DNA of 9,547 bases from Alphaproteobacteria bacterium (lineage in GTDB: Bacteria > Pseudomonadota > Alphaproteobacteria > ATCC43930 > CGMCC-115725), in the NCBI GenBank assembly GCA_028866355.1, contig JAGWIH010000068.1, positions 1-9,547 on the forward strand, in the 5' to 3' direction. The notes under the pieces are model-generated. The model had not been told where the DNA came from, did no database searches, and was given only the letters and a program-made list of their open reading frames with translations. This document shows positions 1 through 5,779 of the stretch, piece by piece (the stretch's first letter is position 1; each line of letters begins with the position of its first letter). A program made the translations under genes and the position numbers.

Positions 1-224
1 CTGCCGATCGACAGCACCGCAATCGTCGCGGTCACCACCAAGCCCCACATCAGGGCGATGCCGTACGCGATCTCCGGCGCACCCGAAGTCGGCGGAAACA
101 GCGCGACCAGCGGGCTGAGCGAGGTGATCAGAAACAAGGTCACCGCCGTGCCGCCGACCGCCGAAAGTGCGAACAGAAGCAGCGACGTGCCAAAACCTGT
201 GCCGGATGAAGACCGCATTGCCAT
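1..224 (-). CDS. Small membrane protein, N-terminal part (cut by window edge)
   Basis: The reverse strand reads openly from an ATG at 224 to the window edge, giving about 74 residues with no stop. The translation is strongly hydrophobic: a short polar start (MAMRSSSGTGFG), a long apolar stretch around residues 13-45 (LLLFALSAVGG, then TLFLITSLSPLVALF), a PPTSGAPE turn, and a second apolar helix (YGIALMWGLVVTATIAVLSIG). This predicts at least two inner-membrane helices. A second in-frame ATG at 218 is probably the true start: AAAAGG lies only 1 base before the ATG at 224 but 7 bases before the one at 218. I do not recognise a family, and the C-terminus is missing. An AT-rich leader with a candidate promoter and a hairpin lies directly upstream. 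The call of a real gene rests on the clean membrane-protein pattern and the ribosome site. Confidence 0.6.
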   Translation of the reverse strand, partial: MAMRSSSGTGFGTSLLLFALSAVGGTAVTLFLITSLSPLVALFPPTSGAPEIAYGIALMWGLVVTATIAVLSIG

Positions 225-238
225 ACCTTTTACCGACG

Positions 239-265
239 CACGGCGCGATCCCAATCGCGCCTGTG
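239..265 (-). promoter_or_regulatory. Leader hairpin before the membrane-protein gene
   Basis: A perfect 8-base inverted repeat, GGCGCGAT at 242-249 and ATCGCGCC at 254-261, encloses a 4-base loop. An outer CAC/GTG pair (239-241 with 263-265) lengthens the stem to 11 pairs with one bulged base. It lies 14-20 bases upstream of the possible starts at 224 and 218, inside the leader of any transcript begun at the candidate promoter near 300. There is no T tract after it, so it does not look like a terminator. It could be an RNA structure affecting translation, or a DNA operator. The structure is seen in the sequence; the role is inferred. Confidence 0.4.
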
Positions 266-288
266 CCCAATCCATCGCTGAGTGTTTT

Positions 289-392
289 ATGGTTAAAACA
301 TTATAAGCACAAGATAAATATAGTTAAGACGGCACAGAAAGTTGGTTAATACTATAAGTCGAAAGTAATAAATGTAACGCCGGCATGGTTAA
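289..392. repeat. Three TGGTTAA repeats in an AT-rich island
   Basis: TGGTTAA occurs at 290-296, 343-349 and 386-392, always in the same orientation (TTAACCA on the minus strand). Two copies extend to ATGGTTAA (289-296 and 385-392). They lie in an AT-rich stretch of about 120 bases that contrasts sharply with the GC-rich surroundings. TTAACC(AT) resembles the half-site of the alphaproteobacterial cell-cycle regulator CtrA, but I see no full TTAA-N7-TTAA pair, so that reading is tentative. The copy at 289-296 would sit at the transcription start of the candidate promoter described separately. Confidence 0.4.
300..327 (-). promoter_or_regulatory. Candidate sigma70-type promoter for the membrane-protein gene
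   Basis: On the minus strand a perfect TATAAT lies at 305-300 and a TTAACT (4 of 6 matches to TTGACA) at 327-322, with a 16-base spacer. Transcription would start near 293 and give a leader of about 70-75 bases for the gene starting at 224 or 218. AT-rich DNA yields chance matches easily, so the call depends on the exact -10 box and its sensible position. Confidence 0.35.
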
Positions 393-429
393 TATTAATC
401 AAGCGTCGGAAGAATTGACAGGAATCGCC

Positions 430-468
430 ACCGTCAGCGTCAGCCCCGCCGACAGCGCGGCTGACGGT
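430..468 (-). terminator. Possible terminator hairpin after the alpha-hydroxy-acid oxidase gene
   Basis: Starting at the last base of the oxidase stop codon, the minus strand has ACCGTCAGC (468-460) and its complement GCTGACGGT (438-430), a perfect 9-pair stem. An alternative inner stem pairs GTCAGCC with GGCTGAC, so two competing folds are possible. No clear T run follows; the next bases are GGCGATTCCTGTC. It may be a weak or factor-dependent terminator, or a structure that stabilises the mRNA 3' end. Confidence 0.35.
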
Positions 469-1583
469 CAATAGCCGGGTTGGCTCAAATCGAGCAGCGG
501 AAAGGCCGACAGCACGTGCGGCGGATAAACCGGCGGTGCCGGTACCACCATGTCGCGCTTGAGATCGGCATACCGCGTGACACCAAGGAGGCCGAGGCAC
601 ATGCGGATCTCTATCTCGAGCAGCTCGAGCACGCGGCGAACCCCCGCATCGCCGGCCGCCGCGAGGCCGTAGCAGTACAGCCGGCCAATGCCGACCGCGG
701 CGGCGCCGAGCGCCAGCGCCTTGACGATGTCGTTGCCGCGGCAAAAGCCGCCGTCGACGATGACCGGCACACGGCCTTTGACCGCCGCCACCACCTCGGG
801 CAGCGCGTCGAGCGTGCCGCGCCCCTGATCGAGTTGCCGCCCGCCGTGATTCGAGACGTAAACGCAAGCCGCGCCCAGCTGGCAGGCGCGTTCAGCATCC
901 TCGGCGGTGACGATGCCTTTGAGCACGATCGGCAGCTTGTGCTTAGCCTTGAAGCGCACAACGCCATCCCAATCGAACGCCGCCTGGAAGCGCTCCATTT
1001 CGGGCACGACGTGACGCCGGCCGCCGACGACATAGCGCTTGGCGATGTCGCGCTCGCGGCGGCCGTACATCGACGTATCGACGGTAAAGCAGAACGCCTC
1101 GTAGCCATGCGCGACCGCCCGACTGCCGAAATCGTCGACCCACGCCTCGTCGCCGCGGACGTAGAGTTGGAAAATGCGGCGGCCCGCCGGCGCGGCTTGC
1201 GCCGTCGCCTCGAGCCCGGGCTTGGCCACCGAGCTCACCACTGTCGGCACGCCGAACGCGGCCGCGGCGCGCGCTACCGCGGCCGGGCCTTCGGCGTTGA
1301 GATTCTCGATCGAGCCTATGGGTGCGAGCAGAACAGGTAACCGGGCGGGCTTACCGAAAATCTGCGCGGTGCTGTCGATCTGCGACACGTCGCGGAGCAC
1401 CCGCGGCCGGAAGCCAAGGCTGTCGATCGCTAGACGGTTGCGCCGCAACGTCGTCTCGGTTTCCGCAGCGCCGGTCAGGTAATCCCAGAAATTCGTCGGC
1501 AGCGCGTTGCGCGCCGCCCGCACGATCTCGTGCAACGTCGCAAACCGTTCGCCGAGCCCGCTATCGGTCGCTGTTTCGCTCAT
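468..1583 (-). CDS. FMN-dependent alpha-hydroxy-acid oxidase/dehydrogenase
   Basis: This 371-residue protein belongs to the glycolate oxidase / L-lactate dehydrogenase (LldD) / mandelate dehydrogenase family, FMN-binding TIM barrels that oxidise 2-hydroxy acids to 2-oxo acids. The length is normal. The catalytic set is present: Tyr35 (WDYLTGAAETE), Tyr141 (FQLYV), Lys222 (IVLKG), and His246 and Arg249 in the signature SNHGGRQLD (244-252). TVDT (167-170) with GRRERD, and the FMN-phosphate region DGGFCRGND (277-285) with GIGR (298-301), complete the barrel. One oddity is Cys281, where most members have Arg. The substrate cannot be told from sequence; I avoid lldD because lactate is not shown. 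It has no signal peptide or membrane helix, so it is probably cytosolic. The ATG at 1583 overlaps the stop of the upstream hydrolase gene (ATGA, 1580-1583), so the two are likely co-transcribed and translationally coupled. Confidence 0.93.
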   Translation of the reverse strand: MSETATDSGLGERFATLHEIVRAARNALPTNFWDYLTGAAETETTLRRNRLAIDSLGFRPRVLRDVSQIDSTAQIFGKPARLPVLLAPIGSIENLNAEGPAAVARAAAAFGVPTVVSSVAKPGLEATAQAAPAGRRIFQLYVRGDEAWVDDFGSRAVAHGYEAFCFTVDTSMYGRRERDIAKRYVVGGRRHVVPEMERFQAAFDWDGVVRFKAKHKLPIVLKGIVTAEDAERACQLGAACVYVSNHGGRQLDQGRGTLDALPEVVAAVKGRVPVIVDGGFCRGNDIVKALALGAAAVGIGRLYCYGLAAAGDAGVRRVLELLEIEIRMCLGLLGVTRYADLKRDMVVPAPPVYPPHVLSAFPLLDLSQPGY

Positions 1584-3337
1584 CGGGATTTCATGCGCCG
1601 CGCAGGCTTAGCCGGAATGATCGGCAACAGCATATAGGCCGCCGCACCGCCGCCGAAATAGAGCGTCGTATCGCCGCTGAAGAGCGGCGACGGCCGATCG
1701 CGCCGGTCGTTGTGGAGGAACGGTCCGCAGCCGCGCATCGGATGTTTCATGTTGGAAAGCGCCGCCGCCGGCCCGTCATGCTCGTAATCGCGGCCGCGCA
1801 CCGACAGGCCGACGCGCCAGCCCTTGGGAACGACAATCGAGGTCGGCCACAGCTCGATGTCGAGCATGACCTTGCCGCCGGGCTTCAACGGCTCGGCCTT
1901 GTCGTGCGTGTGATAGGGCCGCCACGGTCGCGTCAGCCGGCGGTCGAGACGCCGATGCGAAGCGCGCAGCCAGCCTTGCGCGATCGGCGTGTGCGGATCG
2001 AGCGCGCCCTGGAAGGCGACTTCCTTGCCCGCGGGATCGAACAGCCGCAAGACCAGGAAGAGATCGGCATCGGCGGTCGAGGACGATACGACAAGCCGCG
2101 CGGCAATTGGCCCGGTGATCTCGGTCGCCTGCGCGACCGGCGCACTCATGAAGGTCAAGCCGTCGCCCAGCGCGGCGAAGGTGCGCGTCGCCTTTTTCGT
2201 CGCCGGCTTGGCGTCGAGCGTCAAATCGGGCCGCAAATGGAATTTGGTCCAGCGCGTGCGCTTGAGCGGCCATTCCTTCTCGAAGCGCTCGCGGAAGCCG
2301 TCGACGTGCCGGACCTGGAGCCGCACCGTGGGCTCCTTGTTCCAGCCGTTCTTTTCGCCCTTGAGGAAATAAGCGAAGAAGCGCTTCTGCAAGCCGACGC
2401 CGTAATCGGTATAGAACTCGACCCAGTGCGTGCCGCCGTGCGCTTCAAGCCATTTGTGCTTGGAAGCTGCGCGACTGAAGGCCTCGAAATTGCCGCGCGG
2501 ATGCAGACCTTGCCCGCCCCAATTCGCCGCCGACAAAAACGGCACCGTGACCTTGTCCCAGCGCGGCGAGCGCGCCTTGTACCACGCGTCGTCGAGCGGA
2601 CGCGCCAAGATGTCATTGCCGAAGTCGCAGCGATTGGCCGCGAGTGCGGCATCGTCCAGCGTCTCCGGACCGCACACCAGCTCGCCGGTGACCGCGCTTT
2701 TCGGCCCACGGAGCCCGAGCCCGTGCTGCACGGTCTTTACCTGCATGTCGTACCAGTTGGCCCAGAAGGTCGACAGGATGCCGCCGTGATGGGTCGAATC
2801 GCGATACCAGTCGGCGGCGCCTTCCCAGGCGCAGACCGCGGCCAGATGCGGCGGCTGCCGCGACGCGACCGCCCACGAATTCATCGCGTAATACGAGATG
2901 CCGTTGATGCCGATTTTGCCGTTGCACCAATCCTGCTGCGCCGCCCATTCGATGCAGTCGTGGAAATCCTGCGTCTCGCGCGGCGAGAAATGATCGATGT
3001 ATCCGGGCGAACGCCCGGCGCCGCGTGAATCGACGCGCACGCAGGCATAACCGTCGGGGACCCATTTCTCCGGATCGACGACTTCCCAGTTCTGATACTT
3101 GTTCGACGAGCCCGCAGGCACGTCGGGATGCTTCGCCGCCATGATCTCCCAGGCGGTCTTGTAACCCTCCTGAAAGGCGAGCCCCTTGGCATAGGGTCCG
3201 TAGGTGACGATCGCCGGCGCCTTGCCGGGCTTGAGCGGACGGAAGATGTCGGCACGCAGCACGACGCCGTCATCCATCGCGATCGGCACATCCCAATCGA
3301 TCCGCATGCCGTCGCGGACTTCACTTTTCGCCGTCAA
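1580..3337 (-). CDS. CocE/NonD family hydrolase (X-Pro dipeptidyl-peptidase S15-like)
   Basis: An alpha/beta hydrolase with a C-terminal jelly-roll, the CocE/PepX architecture of enzymes that cleave esters or amides. Numbering from the TTG at 3337 (585 residues): the opening MRIDWDVPIAMDDGVVLRAD is typical; DSRGAGRSPGY (103-113) is the family's oxyanion-side loop; the nucleophile is Ser148 in GINGISYY; His304 in GGTHW is the likely catalytic His; the jelly-roll spans about 360-570. The usual GWYD carrying the catalytic Asp reads NWGG here (272-275). Start choice: an ATG at 3406 (608 residues) and one at 3580 are in frame, but a terminator lies at 3416-3452 and neither has a good ribosome site. 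The TTG has GGGAGGG (3342-3348) ending 4 bases before it. The ATG at 3307 (504-base shorter alternative is not implied; it removes only 10 residues) remains possible. The gene is first in a two-gene unit with the oxidase downstream. The substrate is unknown. Confidence 0.88.
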   Translation of the reverse strand: MTAKSEVRDGMRIDWDVPIAMDDGVVLRADIFRPLKPGKAPAIVTYGPYAKGLAFQEGYKTAWEIMAAKHPDVPAGSSNKYQNWEVVDPEKWVPDGYACVRVDSRGAGRSPGYIDHFSPRETQDFHDCIEWAAQQDWCNGKIGINGISYYAMNSWAVASRQPPHLAAVCAWEGAADWYRDSTHHGGILSTFWANWYDMQVKTVQHGLGLRGPKSAVTGELVCGPETLDDAALAANRCDFGNDILARPLDDAWYKARSPRWDKVTVPFLSAANWGGQGLHPRGNFEAFSRAASKHKWLEAHGGTHWVEFYTDYGVGLQKRFFAYFLKGEKNGWNKEPTVRLQVRHVDGFRERFEKEWPLKRTRWTKFHLRPDLTLDAKPATKKATRTFAALGDGLTFMSAPVAQATEITGPIAARLVVSSSTADADLFLVLRLFDPAGKEVAFQGALDPHTPIAQGWLRASHRRLDRRLTRPWRPYHTHDKAEPLKPGGKVMLDIELWPTSIVVPKGWRVGLSVRGRDYEHDGPAAALSNMKHPMRGCGPFLHNDRRDRPSPLFSGDTTLYFGGGAAAYMLLPIIPAKPARRMKSR

Positions 3338-3341
3338 CCAG

Positions 3342-3348
3342 CCCTCCC
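3342..3348 (-). promoter_or_regulatory. Ribosome binding site deciding the hydrolase start
   Basis: GGGAGGG on the minus strand ends 4 bases before a TTG codon at 3337. It is the strongest Shine-Dalgarno match near the start of the hydrolase gene and argues for the TTG over the upstream ATG codons at 3406 and 3580. It could be chance in GC-rich DNA. Confidence 0.45.
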
Positions 3349-3415
3349 GGACCGCGGTCTTCTCGACGCCGTGGCCGGACGCGATGATACCGTTTTCGCG
3401 CGCCATGACAGCGGC

Positions 3416-3452
3416 AAAAAGAGGCGGCGGTTCGGCGCCAAGCCGAACCGCC
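3416..3452 (-). terminator. Rho-independent terminator downstream of cobW
   Basis: The minus strand has a perfect 11-pair stem, GGCGGTTCGGC at 3452-3442 and GCCGAACCGCC at 3436-3426, with a 5-base loop. GCCTC and then five T residues (3420-3416) follow. It lies 178 bases after the CobW-family gene stop and about 80 bases before the preferred hydrolase start, so it would end cobW transcription and insulate the next unit. The rest of the 3338-3629 gap shows no convincing gene: only minor inverted repeats (such as GGGCT/AGCCC near 3509-3523) and no good coding frame. Confidence 0.6.
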
Positions 3453-3629
3453 ACCCTGCCCCTTGGGGGAGGCATAAGTCGTCGGGAAAACGCCGGGCCG
3501 AGAGGGCTGTCCCAGCCCGGGTGGTCGTCGGTCGCGCCGTCGCGCGATGGGACCACTCTGCGCAGCGCCAATGACGACATCGTGACGTGTCGGTGGCGCT
3601 TCCATGACGCCGTGGATAACCCGGCGGTC

Positions 3630-4628
3630 TCAGCTTGGGGCCGTTACCGTCGCCGCAAACGAGCGCGCCACCGCGTTCCGGCCGAGGCCGCGGGTGATGA
3701 AAACGAGCCGCGTTCGCCGGTCGGCGTCGGGCCAACGCGGCAGCTCGCGCGGCGCATGGACCAAGTGCTGCACCGCATCGAGCGCGACCGGACCGTCGCG
3801 CCCGGCAATATTGGCCAAACCCTTGAGCCGCAGCAGCTCTGGTCCCTTGAACGCCGCCAGCGCCTCAATCCAGGCGGCCAGCGCCGGCCAAGCAATCGGC
3901 GCGTCATGCGTCAGACTGAAAGTCGCGATCCCATGATGGCGCAGCAGATGGTCGGGCGACGAATCGTGGTGATGATCATGGCCGTCGTGCTCGTCAGCGG
4001 CACGCCGCACCGTCGATGACGGTGTGCCAAAGAGAAGCTCGGCCGCGATCGCGCCATTGACCGCCGCGACGATCGCCGCCGACGGATTGAGCGCACGCAA
4101 GCGCATTTCCAGGGCTGTGCGCGCCGCCGGCGCGACCAGATCGGTCTTGGTCAGTACCAGGACGTCGGCGAGCGCCGCCTGCTTCGCCGTTTCGTAATTC
4201 GCGTCGAGTTGCGCAGCCGCGTTCATCGCATCGACCGTCACGACGACGCGATCGAGCCGGATCAGCGGCGCAAGCTGCATGTCTTCGAGCAGCGTCGCGG
4301 CGATCGGCGCAGGATCGGCAAGGCCGGTGGTTTCGATCGCGATGCGCTCAAAGCGTGGGATCTCGCCGCGGCGGACACGGGCATCGAGCGTCACGATGGT
4401 GTCGGTGAGATCGCCGCGCACCGTGCAGCAGACACAACCGCTTTTCAGGAGCACGGCGTCCTCGAACGCGGTTTCGATCAGCAGGTGATCGAGGCCGATC
4501 TCGCCGAATTCGTTGACGATGACGGCGGTGTTGCGCAACGCCGGCTGCCGCAGCAGCGCGTTGAGCAGCGTCGTCTTGCCGCTGCCGAGAAAGCCGGTGA
4601 TCAGGGCCACCGGAACCGGGCTGGACAT
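3630..4628 (-). CDS. CobW/COG0523-family GTPase, putative metallochaperone
   Basis: A G3E-type GTPase of the CobW/YjiA/ZNG group, cytosolic proteins that use GTP to deliver metal (Zn, Co, Ni or Fe) to client enzymes. Numbering from the ATG at 4628 (332 residues): Walker A GFLGSGKT at 12-19; NEFGEIGLDH follows; the metal-binding CVCC motif is at 65-68; ETTGLADP (99-106) is the switch region; TKTD (160-163) is the guanine-specificity motif. A His-rich loop at 204-222 (HDGHDHHHD and HH) comes before the CobW C-terminal domain, which ends with the typical TRLVFITRGL. In-frame ATGs at 4658, 4664 and 4739 exist. The start at 4628 gives the usual family N-terminus, but the one at 4658 has an AGG at good spacing. 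An 11-base odd palindrome (AATCG-T-CGATT, 4638-4648) lies just upstream. The gene is divergent from the binding-protein gene. The client and metal are unknown. Confidence 0.92.
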   Translation of the reverse strand: MSSPVPVALITGFLGSGKTTLLNALLRQPALRNTAVIVNEFGEIGLDHLLIETAFEDAVLLKSGCVCCTVRGDLTDTIVTLDARVRRGEIPRFERIAIETTGLADPAPIAATLLEDMQLAPLIRLDRVVVTVDAMNAAAQLDANYETAKQAALADVLVLTKTDLVAPAARTALEMRLRALNPSAAIVAAVNGAIAAELLFGTPSSTVRRAADEHDGHDHHHDSSPDHLLRHHGIATFSLTHDAPIAWPALAAWIEALAAFKGPELLRLKGLANIAGRDGPVALDAVQHLVHAPRELPRWPDADRRTRLVFITRGLGRNAVARSFAATVTAPS

Positions 4629-4718
4629 CGTCCCGCGAATCGTCGATTTTTCCCGCATTTCCATCGCCTGCCGCTCTGTTAAGATCGCGCCAAGCGGTGC
4701 ATGCCGCAAGAACACGAC

Positions 4719-4728
4719 GAGGGGGAGG
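4719..4728 (+). promoter_or_regulatory. Ribosome binding site of the ABC binding-protein gene
   Basis: The purine run GAGGGGGAGG comes just before the ATG at 4731. Its first GAGG has the ideal 8-base spacing. It favours 4731 over the upstream in-frame ATG at 4701, which would put ten charged residues before the signal peptide. Confidence 0.6.
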
Positions 4729-4730
4729 AC

Positions 4731-5759
4731 ATGATCCACATTCGCCCGACGGCCACCGGAGCCGCGCTGTTCGCCATCTTATGCTTTGCCGGCGCGCCCG
4801 CCGGCGCCCAGACGCCCGTCCCGATCGATGTCGGCTGGGTGCAGACGCCCGGTCACTTGCAGCCGTTGATCGACGCGCTAGCGCAGAAACATCCCGAAGT
4901 CCTGCCGCACGACGGCAAGACTTACATCGCCCGCGGCATTCGCTTCAAAGGCACGACGCCGCAGATCGAGGCGATGGCGGCCAACGAACTTCAGGTTGCC
5001 TCTTTCGCGCCGTCGGCGCTGGCGCTGGCCATCACCAACGCGCATCTCGACGTGCGCGTCGTCGCCGACGTCATCCAGACCGGCGCCCACGGCTACTTCG
5101 ATCAGCCCTACATGGTCCGCAAGACCGGTCCGATCAAGGCGCTCACCGATGTCAAGGGCAAGCGCATCGCGACCAACGCCGTCGGATCGGCGAGCGACGC
5201 AGCGATGCGCGTCATGTTTGCCAAGCACAACATCAAGGACAGCGACTTCACGTCCGTCGAGGCCAACTTCGCTAACATGGTTTCGATGATCGAACAAAAT
5301 AAAGTTGATCTCATCCCAGTGATGCCACAGTTCGAACACAAGCTCGCCGAGACCGGTCAATACCGCACGCTGTTCACTATGGGGCAGGCGATCGGCCCGT
5401 CGCAGACGGTGCTGTGGGGCATGCGCGCCGACTTCATCAAGGCGCACCGACCGGCGGTGGTGGATTTCTTCGAGGATCACATTCGCGCTGTGCGCTGGTT
5501 CCTCGATCCGAAAAACCGCGACGAGGCGCTGGCGATCGCCGAGGAAGTGACCAAGCAGAAGCCCGAGGACCTCGCCTATGCCTTTACCAAAAAAGACTTC
5601 TACCGCTCGCCCGACGCCGTGCCAAACCTCAAGGCGGCACAGGAGGACATCGACCAGGCGGTCAAGCTCCACGTATTGCCGACGGCCGTAACGCTCGAGC
5701 CGAAATACGTCGATTTGTCGCTGATCGCGGAGGCCAAGAAGCGCATCGATGGCAAATAA
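4731..5759 (+). CDS. ABC transporter solute-binding protein, NMT1/SsuA/TauA type
   Basis: A 342-residue periplasmic binding protein of the nitrate/sulfonate/taurine/pyrimidine-precursor group (NMT1/THI5-like). Residues 1-26 form a Sec signal peptide: Arg5, then an apolar core GAALFAILCFAG, with probable cleavage after AGA before Gln27. The mature protein begins with a strand, VGWVQTPG. It then shows the class pattern: QIEAMAANELQVASFAPSA (78-96), where a ligand loop is expected, LTDVKGKRIATN (138-149) followed by GSASD (152-156), MVSMIEQNKVDL (183-194), and FFEDHIRAVRWFLD (246-259). No permease or ATPase gene is adjacent in the window, which is unusual for this class. The substrate cannot be assigned. 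The LVIVD-repeat gene starts 20 bases after the stop, so co-transcription is likely; CobW is divergent. Confidence 0.9.
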   Translation: MIHIRPTATGAALFAILCFAGAPAGAQTPVPIDVGWVQTPGHLQPLIDALAQKHPEVLPHDGKTYIARGIRFKGTTPQIEAMAANELQVASFAPSALALAITNAHLDVRVVADVIQTGAHGYFDQPYMVRKTGPIKALTDVKGKRIATNAVGSASDAAMRVMFAKHNIKDSDFTSVEANFANMVSMIEQNKVDLIPVMPQFEHKLAETGQYRTLFTMGQAIGPSQTVLWGMRADFIKAHRPAVVDFFEDHIRAVRWFLDPKNRDEALAIAEEVTKQKPEDLAYAFTKKDFYRSPDAVPNLKAAQEDIDQAVKLHVLPTAVTLEPKYVDLSLIAEAKKRIDGK

Positions 5760-5779
5760 CCGCCGGTGATTTCGTTACC

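Noticed and set aside
58..349. Small plus-strand open frames of 82 and 60 residues
   Set aside because: They oppose a minus-strand frame with a clear membrane-protein pattern and run into the promoter island; they lack ribosome sites and sensible composition.
415..420. Perfect TTGACA -35 hexamer on the plus strand
   Set aside because: No -10-like sequence lies 16-18 bases downstream and no plus-strand gene follows.
1322..3028. 568-residue open frame on the plus strand opposite the hydrolase gene
   Set aside because: Arg-rich, disordered composition typical of the antisense frame of a GC-rich gene; the minus strand encodes a clear CocE-family protein.
3442..3580. Short protein or repeat element in the gap between cobW and the hydrolase gene
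   Set aside because: The frames are Pro/Arg-rich without a ribosome site or homology I recognise, and no second copy of the sequence exists in the window.
3611..3619. CGTGGATAA, an 8 of 9 match to a DnaA box
   Set aside because: It is a single copy in a short GC-rich gap with no AT-rich unwinding region or further boxes, so it is most likely chance.
5414..5779. In-frame upstream extension of the LVIVD protein
   Set aside because: It overlaps the binding-protein gene in another frame and has shadow composition; the ATG at 5780 gives a sensible N-terminus.
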